This document shows, one piece after another, positions 10,740-23,659 of a stretch of DNA of 64,000 bases; position 1 is the first letter of the stretch; each line of letters starts with the position of its first letter. The notes below the pieces were generated by a model. It searched no databases. It saw only the letters and a program-made list of their open reading frames with translations, and was not told the DNA's origin. Position numbers and translations under genes: made by a program. Origin of the DNA: Azolla caroliniana (taxonomy: Eukaryota > Polypodiophyta); NCBI GenBank assembly GCA_043228905.1, contig JBHGNT010000010.1:9548001-9612000 (forward strand), in the 5' to 3' direction.

Positions 10740-11572
10740 AAACCATCCAACGTCAAGTCCCTATAGAGTTTTCTAGGATTAGTGAATTTTTCACCAAGGT
10801 TTGTTCCTTGTTTAACAACAATTGCAACTCCTTTGTGAAACCTGTTGAGGAAGGACCAACAATATCAGTGGATGAAGGAGTGTAAGAAAAGTTTTCAAAC
10901 AATCAAACAATTACTTACCTCAACAACAACGTTGGCATTCCTTGATTTCAACAAGATTTTCAACAGACAAATACTTCCAATTTTGGAATTGGCGCAATCC
11001 TTCTACAACAAGACGTCAATGATAATTGGCACCTTGTTGTCTATATCAGTCGCGCACTGACGAAATCAGAGCAGAATTATTAAGCAATTGAAAATGAGTA
11101 TTTCGCCGTGGCATGGTCATTCCAAAAATTCCATCCGTACCTATACGACATAATGGGGCAGGTAGAGACTGATCATCTGCCGTTGATATCACTAATTCAA
11201 AAGACACAACCACCGGTATGACTGCATCGTTGGGCTCTTGCTCTGCAAGAATATAAATTCACAATGATTTATAGGCGTGGCCAATCAAACATAGTAGCAG
11301 ATGCACTCTCACGGATTGAATATCAAGTTGCTCAAGTACGGGAGGAGTCAACTGATCTCTCACTACATCAACATCAAATAAAACAAATGCAATAGCAAGA
11401 TCCAACAATCAAAGAAATTATCCTATGAATTCAGGCAAGTCGTGATGCACAACTAGGCCAAAATTTTATCATGATTGATGATGTTCTCTACTATGTAAGT
11501 TACGTAATTCCACCACAGTTGTATGTCCCCGCAACATTGCGAACGACATACCTCAAATTCTATCACAGTCAT
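10740..11572 (+). pseudogene. Gypsy H: RNase H and start of integrase, decayed
   Basis: Fragments in order: QWMKECKKSFQTIKQLL (connection before RNase H), DASNFGIGAILLQ-like text, YISRALTKSEQNY, ENEYFAVAWSFQKFHPYL, TDHLPL, RWALALQEYKF and IVADALSRIEYQ (end of RNase H), then the integrase N-terminus. Several stops and frameshifts. Copia F interrupts the frame at 11,573, and integrase resumes at 17,035. Confidence 0.8.
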
Positions 11573-11827
11573 TGTTATATGTACATCTAGACATGTACAT
11601 GGTGTGGAAAGGCCAAAATGGTCGGTGCTCTTATTTTTTGCTTTAGTTTTCTTTTGTAGCTATAGGGTGAGATAGAAAACCTCTTTGTTGTATACAGGTA
11701 GAAATGTATTGCAACCATCGTTTTTCTGTTTTTGCTAGCTATCAGAGTTTTTTCCTATCCATTTTTCCTGCCTTTGAATTCATACCCTTGGAAGAACAAT
11801 GGATCTTTGCTCCATTGATTTACAACA
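11573..11827 (+). mobile_element. 5' LTR of copia F
   Basis: 255 bp, TGTTATATG to TTTACAACA, directly followed by the primer-binding site ATGGTATCAGAGG, complementary to initiator-Met tRNA. Confidence 0.85.
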
Positions 11828-12256
11828 ATGGTATCAGAGGGAGGTTGGAGATTGGAGCCGCTTGGTTGAAGCATCGATCTGTTGTTGGGCATCTAAACAT
11901 CATTTTTCCCTCGACAGGAAGAAAACAACTTGCTATTAACAGGTATTCCTCTTGTTTAAATTCTCAAGCTTGCTCAAAATATTTGTCAGAGGAAATAAGT
12001 TGTGGTGGGAGACCTCACTACATTCGGCAGAGAGTTGGAATCAATTTGGAAGCATAGCAGATGCCTAAAACTTGTGATTTTAGAAACATATGCTAGCTAT
12101 AGTTGATATTTGGAAGGTGCATGCATAGTGATGCGTGTTATATGCACTCATTGCTATCATTTTGAGATTTTTGGGCAATAAGTGGTTAGTTGCTTTCTTC
12201 TATTATTCAATTGCGAAGTTCTTGTGCTTAGTTGTTTGATACTTTTGTTCACTCCC

Positions 12257-13075
12257 ATGGAGTCAGAAACGTTGGATGCATCTAGCAGCACTTCTGTTGG
12301 TCGTAATAGTTCATGTAAGAACTATTCGTTTCTTGGAAAAGATCATATTGAGATTCTCAAATTTGATGGATCTAATTTTGCTTTGTGGAAGAATCAAATG
12401 CGTGATGTACTTGTTCAAAGAAAGCAAACGAGACCTCTAGGCGGCAAAGCAAAGAAGCCGAATGAGATGGATGATGATGGTAGGGAGGAACTTAATGCTT
12501 TGACCATGTCTACTATAAGACTGCACTTGGCGGATAGTGTCTATTGGACATTGTTTTAGACAGTAAAAATTCCGAAGAACTTTGGAAAAAATTATGTAAT
12601 ACATATGAGAAGGAAATTGCAGCAAACAAAGTGTTTTTGATGAGAAAGCTCTATGACCTTCGCATGAAGGACACCGATAGTGTTGCTTCTCATCTAAATG
12701 AGTTTGATGCATTATGGTCTCAGTTGCAAGCTCAAAAGATGACCATGGATGATGAGCTAAAATCTGTTTTTTTGTTATGCACGTTGCCTGCCTCATGGGA
12801 CACTGCCATTAGTAATAGTGCACCAAAAGGCAAATTGGTGTATACTTATATTTGTGGAGCCTTGCTAAGTGAGGAGATTCGTAGGAAATATATGGTCACC
12901 TCACAAGTTGGAGAGGCATATAATGTACGAGATTCTCGTTATGCCAAGAACCAACAACGTGGTAGAAGCCAAACCAGAAACAACCATGGAATGATAAGAG
13001 CAGAAGCAAATCTAGAAAGGGACTTGTGGAATGCCATTATTGCCACAAGAAGGGTCATATGAAAAATGAATGTCA
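12257..13075 (+). pseudogene. Gag of copia F, frameshifted
   Basis: Starts MESETLDASSSTS. The typical copia gag stretch FDGSNFALWKNQMRDVL is near residue 35. The UBN2-type core continues after a frameshift near 12,550 (NSEELWKKLCNTYEKE, then LMRKLYDLRMKDTDSVASHL). A CCHC zinc knuckle (CHYCHKKGHMKNEC) at about 13,032-13,072 is intact but in a third frame. Gag would coat the genomic RNA in virus-like particles. At least two frameshifts make it non-functional. Confidence 0.85.
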
Positions 13076-13229
13076 TGCCTTGAAGAACAAAGAAAGAGAA
13101 AAGGAAAAGGGCAAAACCCATGGGGATGGGCATGTTATGCAAGTGACCAGTTCATCATCCTCAAAGAAAATAGATGAAATAAATGCTACATGTGATGATG
13201 ATGTTGACATTTTGGTTGTGGATGATGAT

Positions 13230-16200
13230 GCTACTTATGTTGAGGTCAATATGGCTCACTCACTTGCTCATACATTGTTGTTGGACTCTGGGCTTCATTT
13301 CATGTGACCCCACATAGAGAGTGGTTCACACGATATGAAGCTAAACCACTTGGTACAGTCTACTTGGAGATTCACGTCAGTGTGATGTGGTTGGCATTGG
13401 AGATGTTTTGGTACAGTTTTCTGATGGTTCTCAGTTTCTTGTATAAAATGTACGCCATGTGCCTGAGCTAACTCGTAGCTTGATGTCTATTGGACAACTT
13501 GATGACATTGGATATAAAGTGATATTTGCTTCCCAGTGCTTTCCTATTACAAAAGAAAATATGGTTATTGCCAAAGGGAACAAAGTTTCTTCACTTTATC
13601 CCTTGTCCATAAGAAAGAACATCTTTTGACTGTCACAGAACAACCCATGACTTGTATTTGGCATGGTCTTTTAGGTCATATGTCTTGTAGTGGAATGGAA
13701 GCTCTGTCTCGTTTTGGCTACTTACCCGTGTTATCTTTTTCTAATTTTTCAATTTGTGAGAATTGTCAATATGGTAAACAAACGAGAAATGTATATCAGA
13801 TTCATTCTAACTCTTCTACTCACCCCTTGGATCTAGTTCATACAGATGTATGTGGACCTATGCCTACTAGATCATTGGGTGGAGCTTTGTATTTTGTTAC
13901 TTTTATCAATGCTTCCACAAGAAAAATGTGGATGTATTCCATAAAGGGAAAGGGTGATCTATTATACCCCATTTTTAGAAAATGGCTTGCCTTAGTTTAG
14001 ATTGAAGAAGGAATAAAGCTTAAGGCGTTACGTTCCAATAATGGAGTGAATATACCTCTAATGAGTTCAGGATTGTTTATGAGTCTAGAGGCATTCGTAG
14101 AGAATGCATTGCCCCTTACACTCCTCGTACAAAATGGTGTAGCAGAAAGGATAAATAGAACCATCCAAGATAGAGTTGTTTCTATGTTGCATCATGCAAA
14201 CCTTCCACAAGGTTTTGGGCAGAAGCAGTTCAGACTGTTGTTCATGTGATTAATCTATCACCTAGTACTGCCAAAGGCTTGAAAGTGGCACAAGAGCTGT
14301 GGACTGGAAAAAATCTCACTATGATCATCGTAGAGTGTTTGGATGTGAAGCATATGTTCATGTTCCAAAACAGTTAAGGTAGAAACTAGATTTCAAAAGT
14401 AGAAAATGTATTTTACTTGGCTATGGTATAGATGGTCTATTTGGATATTTCTTATGGGACCCTAAAACCCACACTATAGTTGGTAGTAGTGATGAAGTTT
14501 TCAATGAAAAGATTATGCATAAGCAACCAATTAAGGAAGTGGAAGTGAGGAAAGTGGTATTTCAAGATGTTAGACCCTCTATTAGTGTGTAAAAGAATAA
14601 TCTCAGACCCATGCCAGACAGTTCTGCATATGTTCACCCATATGAGGATGTTCAAGATGATGGCACATGTGTACAACCTGAGAACATTACGACTCCAGTT
14701 CAGCAACTAGTGTGATGATCTACTCGGGTCTCTAGGCCACTTGGTAGGCTCACAAACTATGTGATGTTAACGGATGCAGGGGAACCCTATTGCTATAAAG
14801 AAGCTATGTTGGCTAGTGATCATGCAAAGTGAATTGGATAGTATTCATAAGAATGGTACTTGGGATTTAGTAACTTTGCCAAAGGATAGGAAAGCATTAC
14901 CATGCAAGTGGGTCTACAAGTATAAATATACATCTGATAAGATTTCTCCAAAGTACAAAGGACGCTTGGTAGCGGAAGGTTTCAAGCAAGAACAAGGAGT
15001 TGACTTGATGAAATGTTTTCTCTTGTAGTTAAGATGACTATATTGCACATGTTGCTTGCATTAGTTGTGAATCAGGACTTAGAATTAGACCAAATGGATG
15101 TAAAGACTACTTTCTTGCATGGGGATCTTGATGAGGAGATCTATATGGAACTATTAGAAGGTTATGAAGTCTCTAGCAAAGAACACTTGGTATGTAAACT
15201 CAAGAAGAGCTTGTACGGTCTTAAGCAGTCCTCAAGATTGTGGTACCAAAAGTTTGATACTTTTATAAAGACTTATGGGTGCACTAGAAGGAATGAGGAT
15301 CCTTTACTTTATAAGAAAAAATGTTCAGATGAGACTTCTATTATGTTGATACTCTATGTTGATGACATGCTTATCGCTGGTAAAAACAAGGAGGAGTTAT
15401 CCTTGTTGAAGAAAACTTGAGTCAGACTTTTGACATGAAGGATTTGGGAGACACAAAACATATTCTTGGTATGCGTATTACTCGTGATAGGAGTAAATGA
15501 TGCATTTACTTGTCTTAGGCTGCGTACATATCCAAAGTACTCAAGAGGTTTAGTATGGAGAATGCAAAGCCGTTGAGCACTCCATTGCCTACATATGTAA
15601 AGTTGACAATGTGTGATTGCCCCACATTTGATGAGGACAAGGAATTCATTACCAAGGTTCCTTATCAATATGCTATTGGTAGTCTTATGTATGCCATGGT
15701 GGCTACTAGACCAGACATTGCATTTGTCGTGGGAGCGGTAAGTCGATTCATGTCAAATCTTGGTAAGAAACATTAGGATGTACTCAAGTTGAGATTGAGA
15801 TATCTAAGTGGCACTAAAGATAAGTGTCTATGTTTGGGTAGAGGTGATGTCTTTATCATCGGATACACAGATTCAAATTATGTTGGATGTGCTGATAGTA
15901 GGAAATCTACTTCAAGGTACATTTTTCAAATTCTGGGAGGTGCCATTGCTTGGAGATCTCATCTTCAAGAATGTGTCATATTGTTAGCTACAGAGGCTGA
16001 CTATGTTGCAACAAGTGAGGCATGTAAGGAAGCAATTAGGTTATCTTGGTTAGCTAGTGACATGGGTATACCTCAACACGTACCCAAATTGTTTTATGAT
16101 AGTCAGAGTGGCATTGTGTTGAGCGGCAAGCTCAACTGGAGCCGGATTGGCTGAATAAGCCTGAGCCGGCAAGCGAGACGAATCGGTAAGCCGTGAGCAA

Positions 16201-16760
16201 CCGAGCCGGCAAGCAATAGAGCCGGTGAGCTGGGGAGCCAGTTAGCCGGATCCAATCGGTAACCGAAAGCCTAGTATTAGTTTAGACTACTATGCAATTA
16301 TAGTCTCGTATTAAGTGTCAGAAGCTCGTGTAGCATTGAAGTACGCGGTACTTCTGTCAGTCCCATGAGGACTTGTATAAATAGTGCTACTGAGCACAGT
16401 TGTATGATATAGAGTGATTATATCGTTTTGAATATAGCTCTTACGTTCTCTCTCTCTGTCTCTCCCGTGTACTCCTTCTATTCCCTACTTTCTCTGTCTT
16501 CTAACGCTTCCGCAAGTAATCGTTCACACATTGCTTTGGCTAAGAACCCAGTATATCATGCAAAGACCAAACACATTAGAGTACGATAACATTTCATTCG
16601 TAAATGCTTAGCTAATGGTTGCATTAGCGTTAAGAAGGTTGTGTCTTGAGAAAATGTCGCAAACACATTGACCAAGGCCTTACCACAAGATGCATTGGGG
16701 CATTGTTGTCACTTGATGGGGATCACCTAGTGCCTTATGTAACATGCCCATCAGGTGGGA
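13230..16760 (+). pseudogene. Pol of copia F, multiply broken
   Basis: In order: protease remnant (LLDSG near 13,277); integrase zinc region (WHGLLGHMS, CENCQYGKQ) and core start (DLVHTDVCGPM) at 13.65-13.87 kb; integrase end GVAERINRTIQDRV at about 14,145; reverse transcriptase from WDLVTLPKDRKALPCKWVYK (14.86 kb) through LHGDLDEEIYME to LYVDDMLIAG, with intact YVDD at 15,356-15,367; RNase H (GYTDSNYVGCADSRKSTS, TEADYVATSEACKEA) at 15.86-16.1 kb, finishing after the solo LTR (LAKNP, KALPQDALG). Stops and frameshifts occur throughout. Confidence 0.85.
16117..16528 (+). mobile_element. Solo LTR inside copia F RNase H, with TSD
   Basis: 412 bp, TGTTGAGCGG to GTTCACA, flanked by a perfect 5-bp duplication CATTG (16,112-16,116 and 16,529-16,533). 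The RNase H frame resumes directly after it. It has TTGTATAAATAG as TATA region and resembles the copia K LTR at 34,414-34,860. Confidence 0.92.
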
Positions 16761-16828
16761 GCTATAGGCCTTGTATGGTTCAACCTTCTATTGTTCACAC
16801 TCTTGGTTTAGGCCTTTTAATGGGAGAT

Positions 16829-17034
16829 TGTTATATGTACATATACACGTACATAGTGTGAAAAGGCCAAAATGGCCGGTGCTCTTATTTTTTACTTTAG
16901 TTTTCTTTTGTGGCTACAAGGTGAGATAAAAAACCTCTGTTGTATATAGGCAGAAATATATTGCAACCATCGTTTTTCTGTTTTTGCTAGCTATCAGAGT
17001 TTTTTCCTATCCATTTTTCCTGCCTTTGAATTCA
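16829..17034 (+). mobile_element. 3' LTR of copia F, 3'-truncated
   Basis: Follows a polypurine tract (AATGGGAGAT). It matches the first 210 bp of the 5' LTR and stops at TTTGAATTCA, lacking about the last 45 bp. The truncation coincides with loss of the gypsy H integrase zinc finger, so one deletion probably removed both. Confidence 0.85.
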
Positions 17035-17272
17035 ATCCACGGGCGGATCATTGACACCTATCATAGTGGAGGAACCCTTTGAGATGGTCGGTTGGGACAT
17101 CATGGGACCATTCCCAGTTTCAATATGACGCAACAAATACATATTAGTGATCATGGAGTACCTGATGCATTGGTGTGAGGTTGTCACTCTACTTAATTCA
17201 ACAAGTACAATAGCTAGTGCACTATTGCAAAGCGTCATTTTTCCCCACGTGTCTATTGGAAGAAAATTTTGA
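17035..17272 (+). pseudogene. Gypsy H integrase, continuation after copia F
   Basis: Gypsy integrase core start: PIIVEEPFEMVGWDIMGPFP then RNKYILVIMEYLMHWCEVV, the region of the first catalytic Asp. One stop is visible. It ends near 17,272 in AT-rich sequence. Confidence 0.75.
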
Positions 17273-19113
17273 ATTCGGTTCTAGACGTGTATGTCACAAT
17301 AATGATAATAAGTTGATAATAGAAATTATAATTATTAACCAAATAAATGCTCAATTAATTTAGCAATAGAAATTAAAATATAAATAAGATATTAATAATA
17401 AATTTACCATATAATTAAATAAATTATTATTTTTAATTAAAATTAATTACAATCATAATAATAACATCGACAAATACATACATTTACTAAAGTCGGTGAG
17501 CACATAAAAACATACACACACATCTAGTTATGAGTTGTGCTCAAAGTTACACTCCCCCTAAAATTCTTTAAGATAATTTGACTTCCTCAAGTATACTAAC
17601 AAAGACTTGCCAACCCATCCTCCTTGATTCAAGTCCCCAATGGTCCTCGATTCAAATACATGCTTAACTTCATGACACCGCTTTTTGAATTCTTGTAGCA
17701 CTTGGTGGTGCATCTCCCCTTCCTAGGTCATTCCACCCAATCCATTAACCCTTCCTTTGTCATCCTAATGGAGTTATCGAAGCCATACTCTACTAGTAGA
17801 GGTCCCAATCACAACTCTTTGTTAGCATCTCGAGTATCCCAACATGGAGACTCGGGACTACCACCCTTGCAAAGCCACTCAACTGATTTGCCTGCGGGAT
17901 GATTCTCCTTAGCATCTTAGATTTGTAAGACCCCAAATATCAAGATACATATTTCCCATTGAATTGTCTAGATATTCCCATGACCATTTCTATGGCTTTG
18001 TCAAGCCCGATCATATTCTCTCTTTTTTGCACCATTCAGTCCGTGGTTACAACCACCCTCACAATGAGGTCTTCTCCTTGCATTTTTACATCTCCCTTGC
18101 TACTCTTTAACTTCAAGCTCACCAAAGATGTCGTGTAAACACGCGTGCACGTGCTACTCGAGTGGAACCATTGGGGACCTGAATAAAGGAGGATGATATG
18201 CCATGTGAGAGATTCTTCAAGCTGCCTTGTAGATCTCCCTATGTGAATCCCCTTATATATAATTGGTTCACAAACATCTCATGCAACGAGAACGTTTGAG
18301 GAGTCGAACGCTCAAAGGATGCAAACATTCCAAGGATGTGAATGCTCCGAGGAGGCAAACACTACTATGACACGAACATTTCGAGGACGCGAACATTCCC
18401 ATGATGGGAAAGATCGGAGAACACGAACGTACCCAAAAGGAAAATGGAGGAGGCGAATGTAGGAGACAAGGCAAAGCTCACCTTGCCAACAACCGCTTAT
18501 CCCATCATACTCACATACACTTGCACAAAAGCATAGGGTAGTTAACATATGATTAATGTTAATCATGCATGATAAGCACAATTGCTCTTGACTAACACTA
18601 GGACACGATAATCGGTCAAAACAAACGTTTAGTTAGAGAAATGTCTCTTTCTTATGACAAAATCAGTTTTGACAATAATTACCATGAATACGATGCATTT
18701 TACAAAGACCCACGTTTGGGGTTTAAACAAGTCGGGGAAGTAATGGGACAAGGTGGCCCAACTTCGGTGTGGATCTGAGCTAAGCAATTGAGGCCTCGCC
18801 TATGTTCAACGAAAATGACACTTTCAAGTTGAAGTAGTGTCCTTGAGTTAGATAAGCTCCCGTCAACAACCAAAGAGCTTATTCCTATGAATCACCTCCA
18901 CAATAGCTGTCCATGGTGAAAAAGAAGACCAAAAAACTCTCAAAAGAAGTGGAGATGGAGAAGAAGAACTAAAGAATAACAAAAATGTATACCTTTGTTG
19001 CAAAACCTTCCAAAATGTGAGGGCAAGTTGAGTGGACTGTCAAGACTGCAACCACTCTCACAACAACTGCACCTCAACGTCAGTGTACTGTTCTCGAGTT
19101 ACCTCGTACTCCC
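17273..19113. other. No gene recognised; AT-rich then mixed sequence
   Basis: About 17,279-17,500 is very AT-rich. 18,290-18,460 holds short degenerate repeats around CGAACATTC and CGAACG. No frame over 100 codons has recognisable content. Confidence 0.4.
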
Positions 19114-19770
19114 TGTTAGGATATGTCCCTCCTATGGGAGAAGCCGACTGGTTCGACCGAGAGCCGACAATCGATGTCATAGAGAGTTGACATGAAGAGT
19201 CGAAAACACACGATCCAAGTTGAAGATAAGAATGACTAAGTCGGGCCGACTAGAGGGTTGATGACAAGGTCGACTAGTCGGGCTGACTGGACAATCGACA
19301 CAGGAGTCGGCTAGTCAAATCGACTAGCTGACCAATCGACTGATTAATTGTTACTGTTATAAGTATAATAATAGGAATAATAGTAGCAGAGGCGATAAGT
19401 GTAAATAGCCCATACAATGTATAAGTATAAATACACTTAGGGCAAATGTTGAACGTGTGATGCAGTGTAGAACAGAAAGAGCTGTTGCGAGCCTCTGTCA
19501 TATAGTGATATAGAGCATAGAGAGAGATAGAGGGACAAGAGAGAGCGGTGCCATCTATGTGAGCTTAGACGCCAAGAGCCCTGCATGGCTGATACACTCT
19601 GCACGGAGTGGTGTATACTGTCTTCTTGTATTCTCCATTGTATAATGGATGTTTGTTCCTGTGGTTTGCCCTGTTTAGGGTTTCCACGTAAAACTCTGTT
19701 TATCTTCTATATATTTGATGGCTTTTTTCCCTTTGTCTTTCTCACGAATCATAGGGAATGAAACCCCACA
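19114..19770 (+). mobile_element. 5' LTR of copia A1
   Basis: 657 bp, TGTTAGGATATGTCCCTCC to AAACCCCACA, directly upstream of TTGGTATCAGAGCGC (primer site, initiator-Met type). TATA-like GTATAAATACAC at about 19,424. Same family as 6,473, 23,068 and 57,430. Confidence 0.9.
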
Positions 19771-19798
19771 AATTGGTATCAGAGCGCTGAGGTGAAAG

Positions 19799-20570
19799 AT
19801 GGAAGGAGGTGTGAGTGACCTCCCAAGCATGATAGTTCTAAACTCTCAGAACTATGCAAACTGGAAGATAAAGATGGAAGACCTGCTCATTGTCGAAGAC
19901 CTGTATGAGCCCATCGGCAGAGCAGAAATACCCATGGGGATATTAGAATCTGAATGGAAACTTCTGAACAGAAAGGCGGTGGCCACCATCAGCTAATGTG
20001 TCGATATGAGTAACCTTCAACATGTGGCGAACAACAGAAATGCCTACAAGATGTGGTAGATGTTGTCAGGTCTATGTGAGTGGAAGAACGCCCTCAACAA
20101 AACATATTTGATGAGAAAGGTTGTGAGGTTGAAATACAGGGACGGAGAAAGCGTAGTCAAGCACATTAGCACATTAGCACATTCATGGGGTATGTGAACC
20201 AACTTGCTACAACCAAGTTTCCCCTTGAGGATGCAATGTAGGCCATCCTGCTACTGTGTACCCTGCTGGACAACTGCGAGAATCTGGTGGTGACTCTCAG
20301 CACCTCATGTCAAGAAGAGAACTAGTCTCTACAAGCGGTAGAGAAAAGCATCTTTAACGAGTAGAAAAGAAGGAAAGACAAGGGTGTCTTGTCCTAGTCG
20401 GAGTTAAACTTCACTCAGCATACCGGTAGAGGAAGGAACCGACAAAGGAGTCAACCAAGGAGAGAAAAGTCCCAAGCCAGATCCAAGTCAAGAGGTAAGC
20501 TAACAGGCTTCTATTGTGGAAAGATTGGACAATTTCAGAAGGACTGTTGACACATGAGGAAGGACAAAGG
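19799..20570 (+). pseudogene. Gag of copia A1, with many stops
   Basis: Begins MEGGVSDLPSMIVLNSQNYA, then NWKIKMEDLLIVEDLYEPI, the usual copia gag start. Stops at about 19,994, 20,057, 20,238 and elsewhere. The zinc knuckle has lost its first Cys (GFYCG) and its His (GQF). Confidence 0.85.
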
Positions 20571-20629
20571 TGTTGGGAATGGTGTCGAACCCATGAATGT
20601 TCCTGATGAAAAGGGTACTTCAGCTGTTG

Positions 20630-23067
20630 CTACAAGTACAGATGAGATCTTGTTCATTTGTAAACTAGGAAGCACAAATCTTGCAAGTGAAGAGTGCACT
20701 TGGGTAATCGACTCGGGTGCATCTTTCCATATAACTTTGTTGAGAGAGTGTTTCTCGACTTACACAACTGGGGATCATGGCTATGTAAAGATGGGAGATA
20801 ATGGGGAGTGCAAGATAGCCATCATAGGAAGTGTATGCCTGAAGAAGTCGACTGGTTGTTGACTGATGCTGAAAGAAGTTCAACATGTCCCCGATATCAG
20901 ATTGAATCTGATATCGACTGGAAGGTTGGATGATGAAGCCTACAGTGGTAGCTTCCGAAACGGCAAGTGTAAGTTCTACCAAGGAAACCTCAAAGTGGAC
21001 CGAGCACAGAAAGAGAGCACACTGTATATGATGTATGCCCGACTGTGCAAATCAGGAGTGAATGTGGCAACCGACTAGAGTGGAGAGTTATGGCATAAGA
21101 GGCTTGGCCACATGAGTGAAAAATGAATGCACATCATGGCCGACCAGGAACTTCTCCCAGAAGTGAAAGGAGTACACTTGGAGAAGTGTGTTGACTGCTT
21201 AGTCGGAAAGCAGAACAATACAAAATTCCACACAAGACCACCAAGAAGAAGAGAAGTTGGACTGGAACTAGTGCACACGGATGTGTGCTATGTAGATGCT
21301 CCATCACATCGAGGTGGATAGTACTTCGTAACGTTTATTGAGGACTATAGTGGAAAGACATGGGCCTTCGTACTGAAGTTGAAGGATCAAGTATTGTCAA
21401 TGTTTAAGGACTTCCAGGCAATAACCGAACGGGAGTCGGGTCGGAAGTTGAAGGTTGTTTGAATTGACAACGGTGGCGAGTATAGAGGGCAACTCGAGGA
21501 ATACTACAAGTGCCAAGGTATTCGGATTGAATACACAGTGCTAAAGACCCCAGAGTTGAACGAGCTTGTAGAGAGGATGAATCGAACAATCATGGAAAGA
21601 GTAAGGATCATGCTCTCCCATCCTAAACTGCCAAAATGGTATTTTGGGCTAAGGTGATGTATACAACTGTTTATCTGATCAACAGGTTTCCCTCAATGCC
21701 ACTAAAAGGTGATGTCCCACAGAGGGTGTGGACAAGAAAGGATGTCTCCTACCGACACCTAAGGGTGTTCGGATGCTTAGTGTATATGCATGTGGCTAAT
21801 GAGCAGAGGTCGAAGCTTGACAGTAAGTCGAAACCATACATATTCATGGGATACTTAGAGGACGAGTTCGGTTACAGGTTGTGGGACTAAGTTGATAAGA
21901 AAGTACTGAGGAGTCGGGACGTAGTCTTCTTGGAAGACAAGAAGATTGAGGACTAAAAGCAACGGAAGTCAGAATCGACATCCCAGTCGACTCCCACTAC
22001 CACTAACTTAAGGCCAAGTGAACCAACACAGTCGACTGTTTGGAGATAACTAGTCGACACAGCCGAATCCAAGTCAGTCGACTCGGAGCAACTGCCCAAC
22101 ACAGATGAGTCGGAGTTAGCGAACTTATTGAAGTTGATCGAGAACTATGAGTCGGAATCGGAAATCCCTCAACGACCGATCGACACATATGAACCTAAGC
22201 CAAGAGAAGAGTCGACAGAGACATCCGAACCGGAGCTGACAATGAGTGGAAGGACATACCCACTCAAACAAAGGAGAGCATTGACAACATATGCCAATCA
22301 ATACATCCTCTTGACTGATGAAGGTGAACCAAAGTGCTATGAAGAAGCCATAGCTAATGAACACAAGGAGAAATGGCTAAGTGCAATGCAAGACTAGATG
22401 GACTCCTTGCACGAAAATTACACCTACGACTTGGTAGAGTTACCTAAAGGTAAGAGAGCACTCATGCATAAATGGGTCTACAAAGTGAATATTGGAGACG
22501 TCGACAATGCACCCAGAAGTCGAATAGTGGTGAAGGGGTTCCAATAGAAAAAGGGTGTCGACTTTATTGAAATATCCGCACTAGTCGTGAAGATGACATC
22601 AATTCAAATTGTTCTGAGCATAGCTGCCAGTATGAACTTGGAGATCGAATAGTTAGATGTCAAGAAAACATTCTTGCATGGGGAGTTGGATGAAGAGATG
22701 TACATGCAGTATCCCGAAGGCTTTGAGGAGAAAGGGAAAGAGAACCTGATGTATTGACTGAAGAAAATCTTGTATGGATTGAAACAAGCTCCACACCAAT
22801 GGTACAAGAAGTTCGAATCCTTCATGATGGAACTTTAGTCCAAAAAACACAAGTTGATCAATGTGTGTTTGTCAAAAGGTATGATGAAGGCGACTTCTTG
22901 ATTCTCTTATTATATACATGTGGATGACATGTTGATAGTCAGACAAGACACGATGAGGATCGTGAGCTTGAAGAAAGCACTAGGCAAGTTGTTTGGCATG
23001 AAAGATCTTGGACCGGCAAAACAGACATTGGGGATGCACATAGTTCAGGACAAAACTAAGAAAGTGT
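20630..23067 (+). pseudogene. Pol of copia A1, truncated in reverse transcriptase
   Basis: Protease WVIDSGASFHIT at about 20,703; integrase GVHLEKCVDCLVGKQN to ELVHTDVCYVDAPSHRGG, then DNGGEYRGQLEEYYK and ERMNRTIMERV at 21.17-21.6 kb; reverse transcriptase from about 22,425 (LVELPKGKRAL-like) to DDMLIVRQD and MKDLGPAKQTLGMH. The last codons before 23,068 are KKVL, exactly where the intact relative A3 continues with WLSQ. The reverse transcriptase end and all RNase H are missing, replaced by an LTR. Many stops. Confidence 0.85.
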
Positions 23068-23631
23068 TGTTGGGAATATGTCCCTCCAGTGGGAGGAGGA
23101 GGGGACTGTTCGGAAGTAGTCGACAGTCGAAGAGCTGATGGAACCGACTGTTCGGAAATAGCCGACAGTCGAAGAGTCGACAATAGAGAGTCGATTATTC
23201 AAACCGACGATTCATTATTATTATAGTAATAATAATAGTAATGATATGTCGTAGTGGCTACAATTGTAAATAGTCCATACGATGTATAAGTATAAATACA
23301 TCTAAGGCAATTAGACGGATGATGATAAGTGTGAGTGTTATGCGCAAGAGGTAGTGAGAACAAAAGTAGCATGTGAGCGCGTGAGATAGAGAGTGAGTGA
23401 GAGCGGCGCCATAGTTGTGTGCGCAACAACAGACGCCAAGAGCCCTGCGTGACTGATACACTCAAAGGAGTGTTGTAATCTCTATGTTGTATATCCACTA
23501 TACATAGTGAAGCTCTGTTCCCGTGGTTTTCTCCCGTTTTAGGGTTTCCACGTTAAATCTCTGTGCACCATTGTTGTCCTGGTTTCTCACATATCTATGA
23601 TTCGTATTTCAGAACAAACGATTTCTCAACA
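23068..23631 (+). mobile_element. LTR shared by copia A1 and A2
   Basis: 564 bp, TGTTGGGAATATGTCCCTCC to ATTTCTCAACA. It is followed by CTGGTATCAGAGC, so it acts as the 5' LTR of A2, while it closes the truncated A1 on the left. No polypurine tract precedes it. Confidence 0.88.
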
Positions 23632-23659
23632 ATCTGGTATCAGAGCTGGAGGTGCAAGC

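Larger units (their letters stand above)
11573..17034 (+). mobile_element. Copia element F, complete but inactive
   Basis: 5.46 kb in plus orientation inside gypsy H: 5' LTR, primer site, gag, protease, integrase, reverse transcriptase, RNase H, polypurine tract and truncated 3' LTR. The copia order (integrase before reverse transcriptase) is clear. The two LTRs differ by roughly a dozen changes over about 200 bp by eye, so the insertion is old. A solo LTR of another family sits in its RNase H. No TSD is seen because the 3' LTR end and adjoining host sequence are deleted. Confidence 0.9.
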
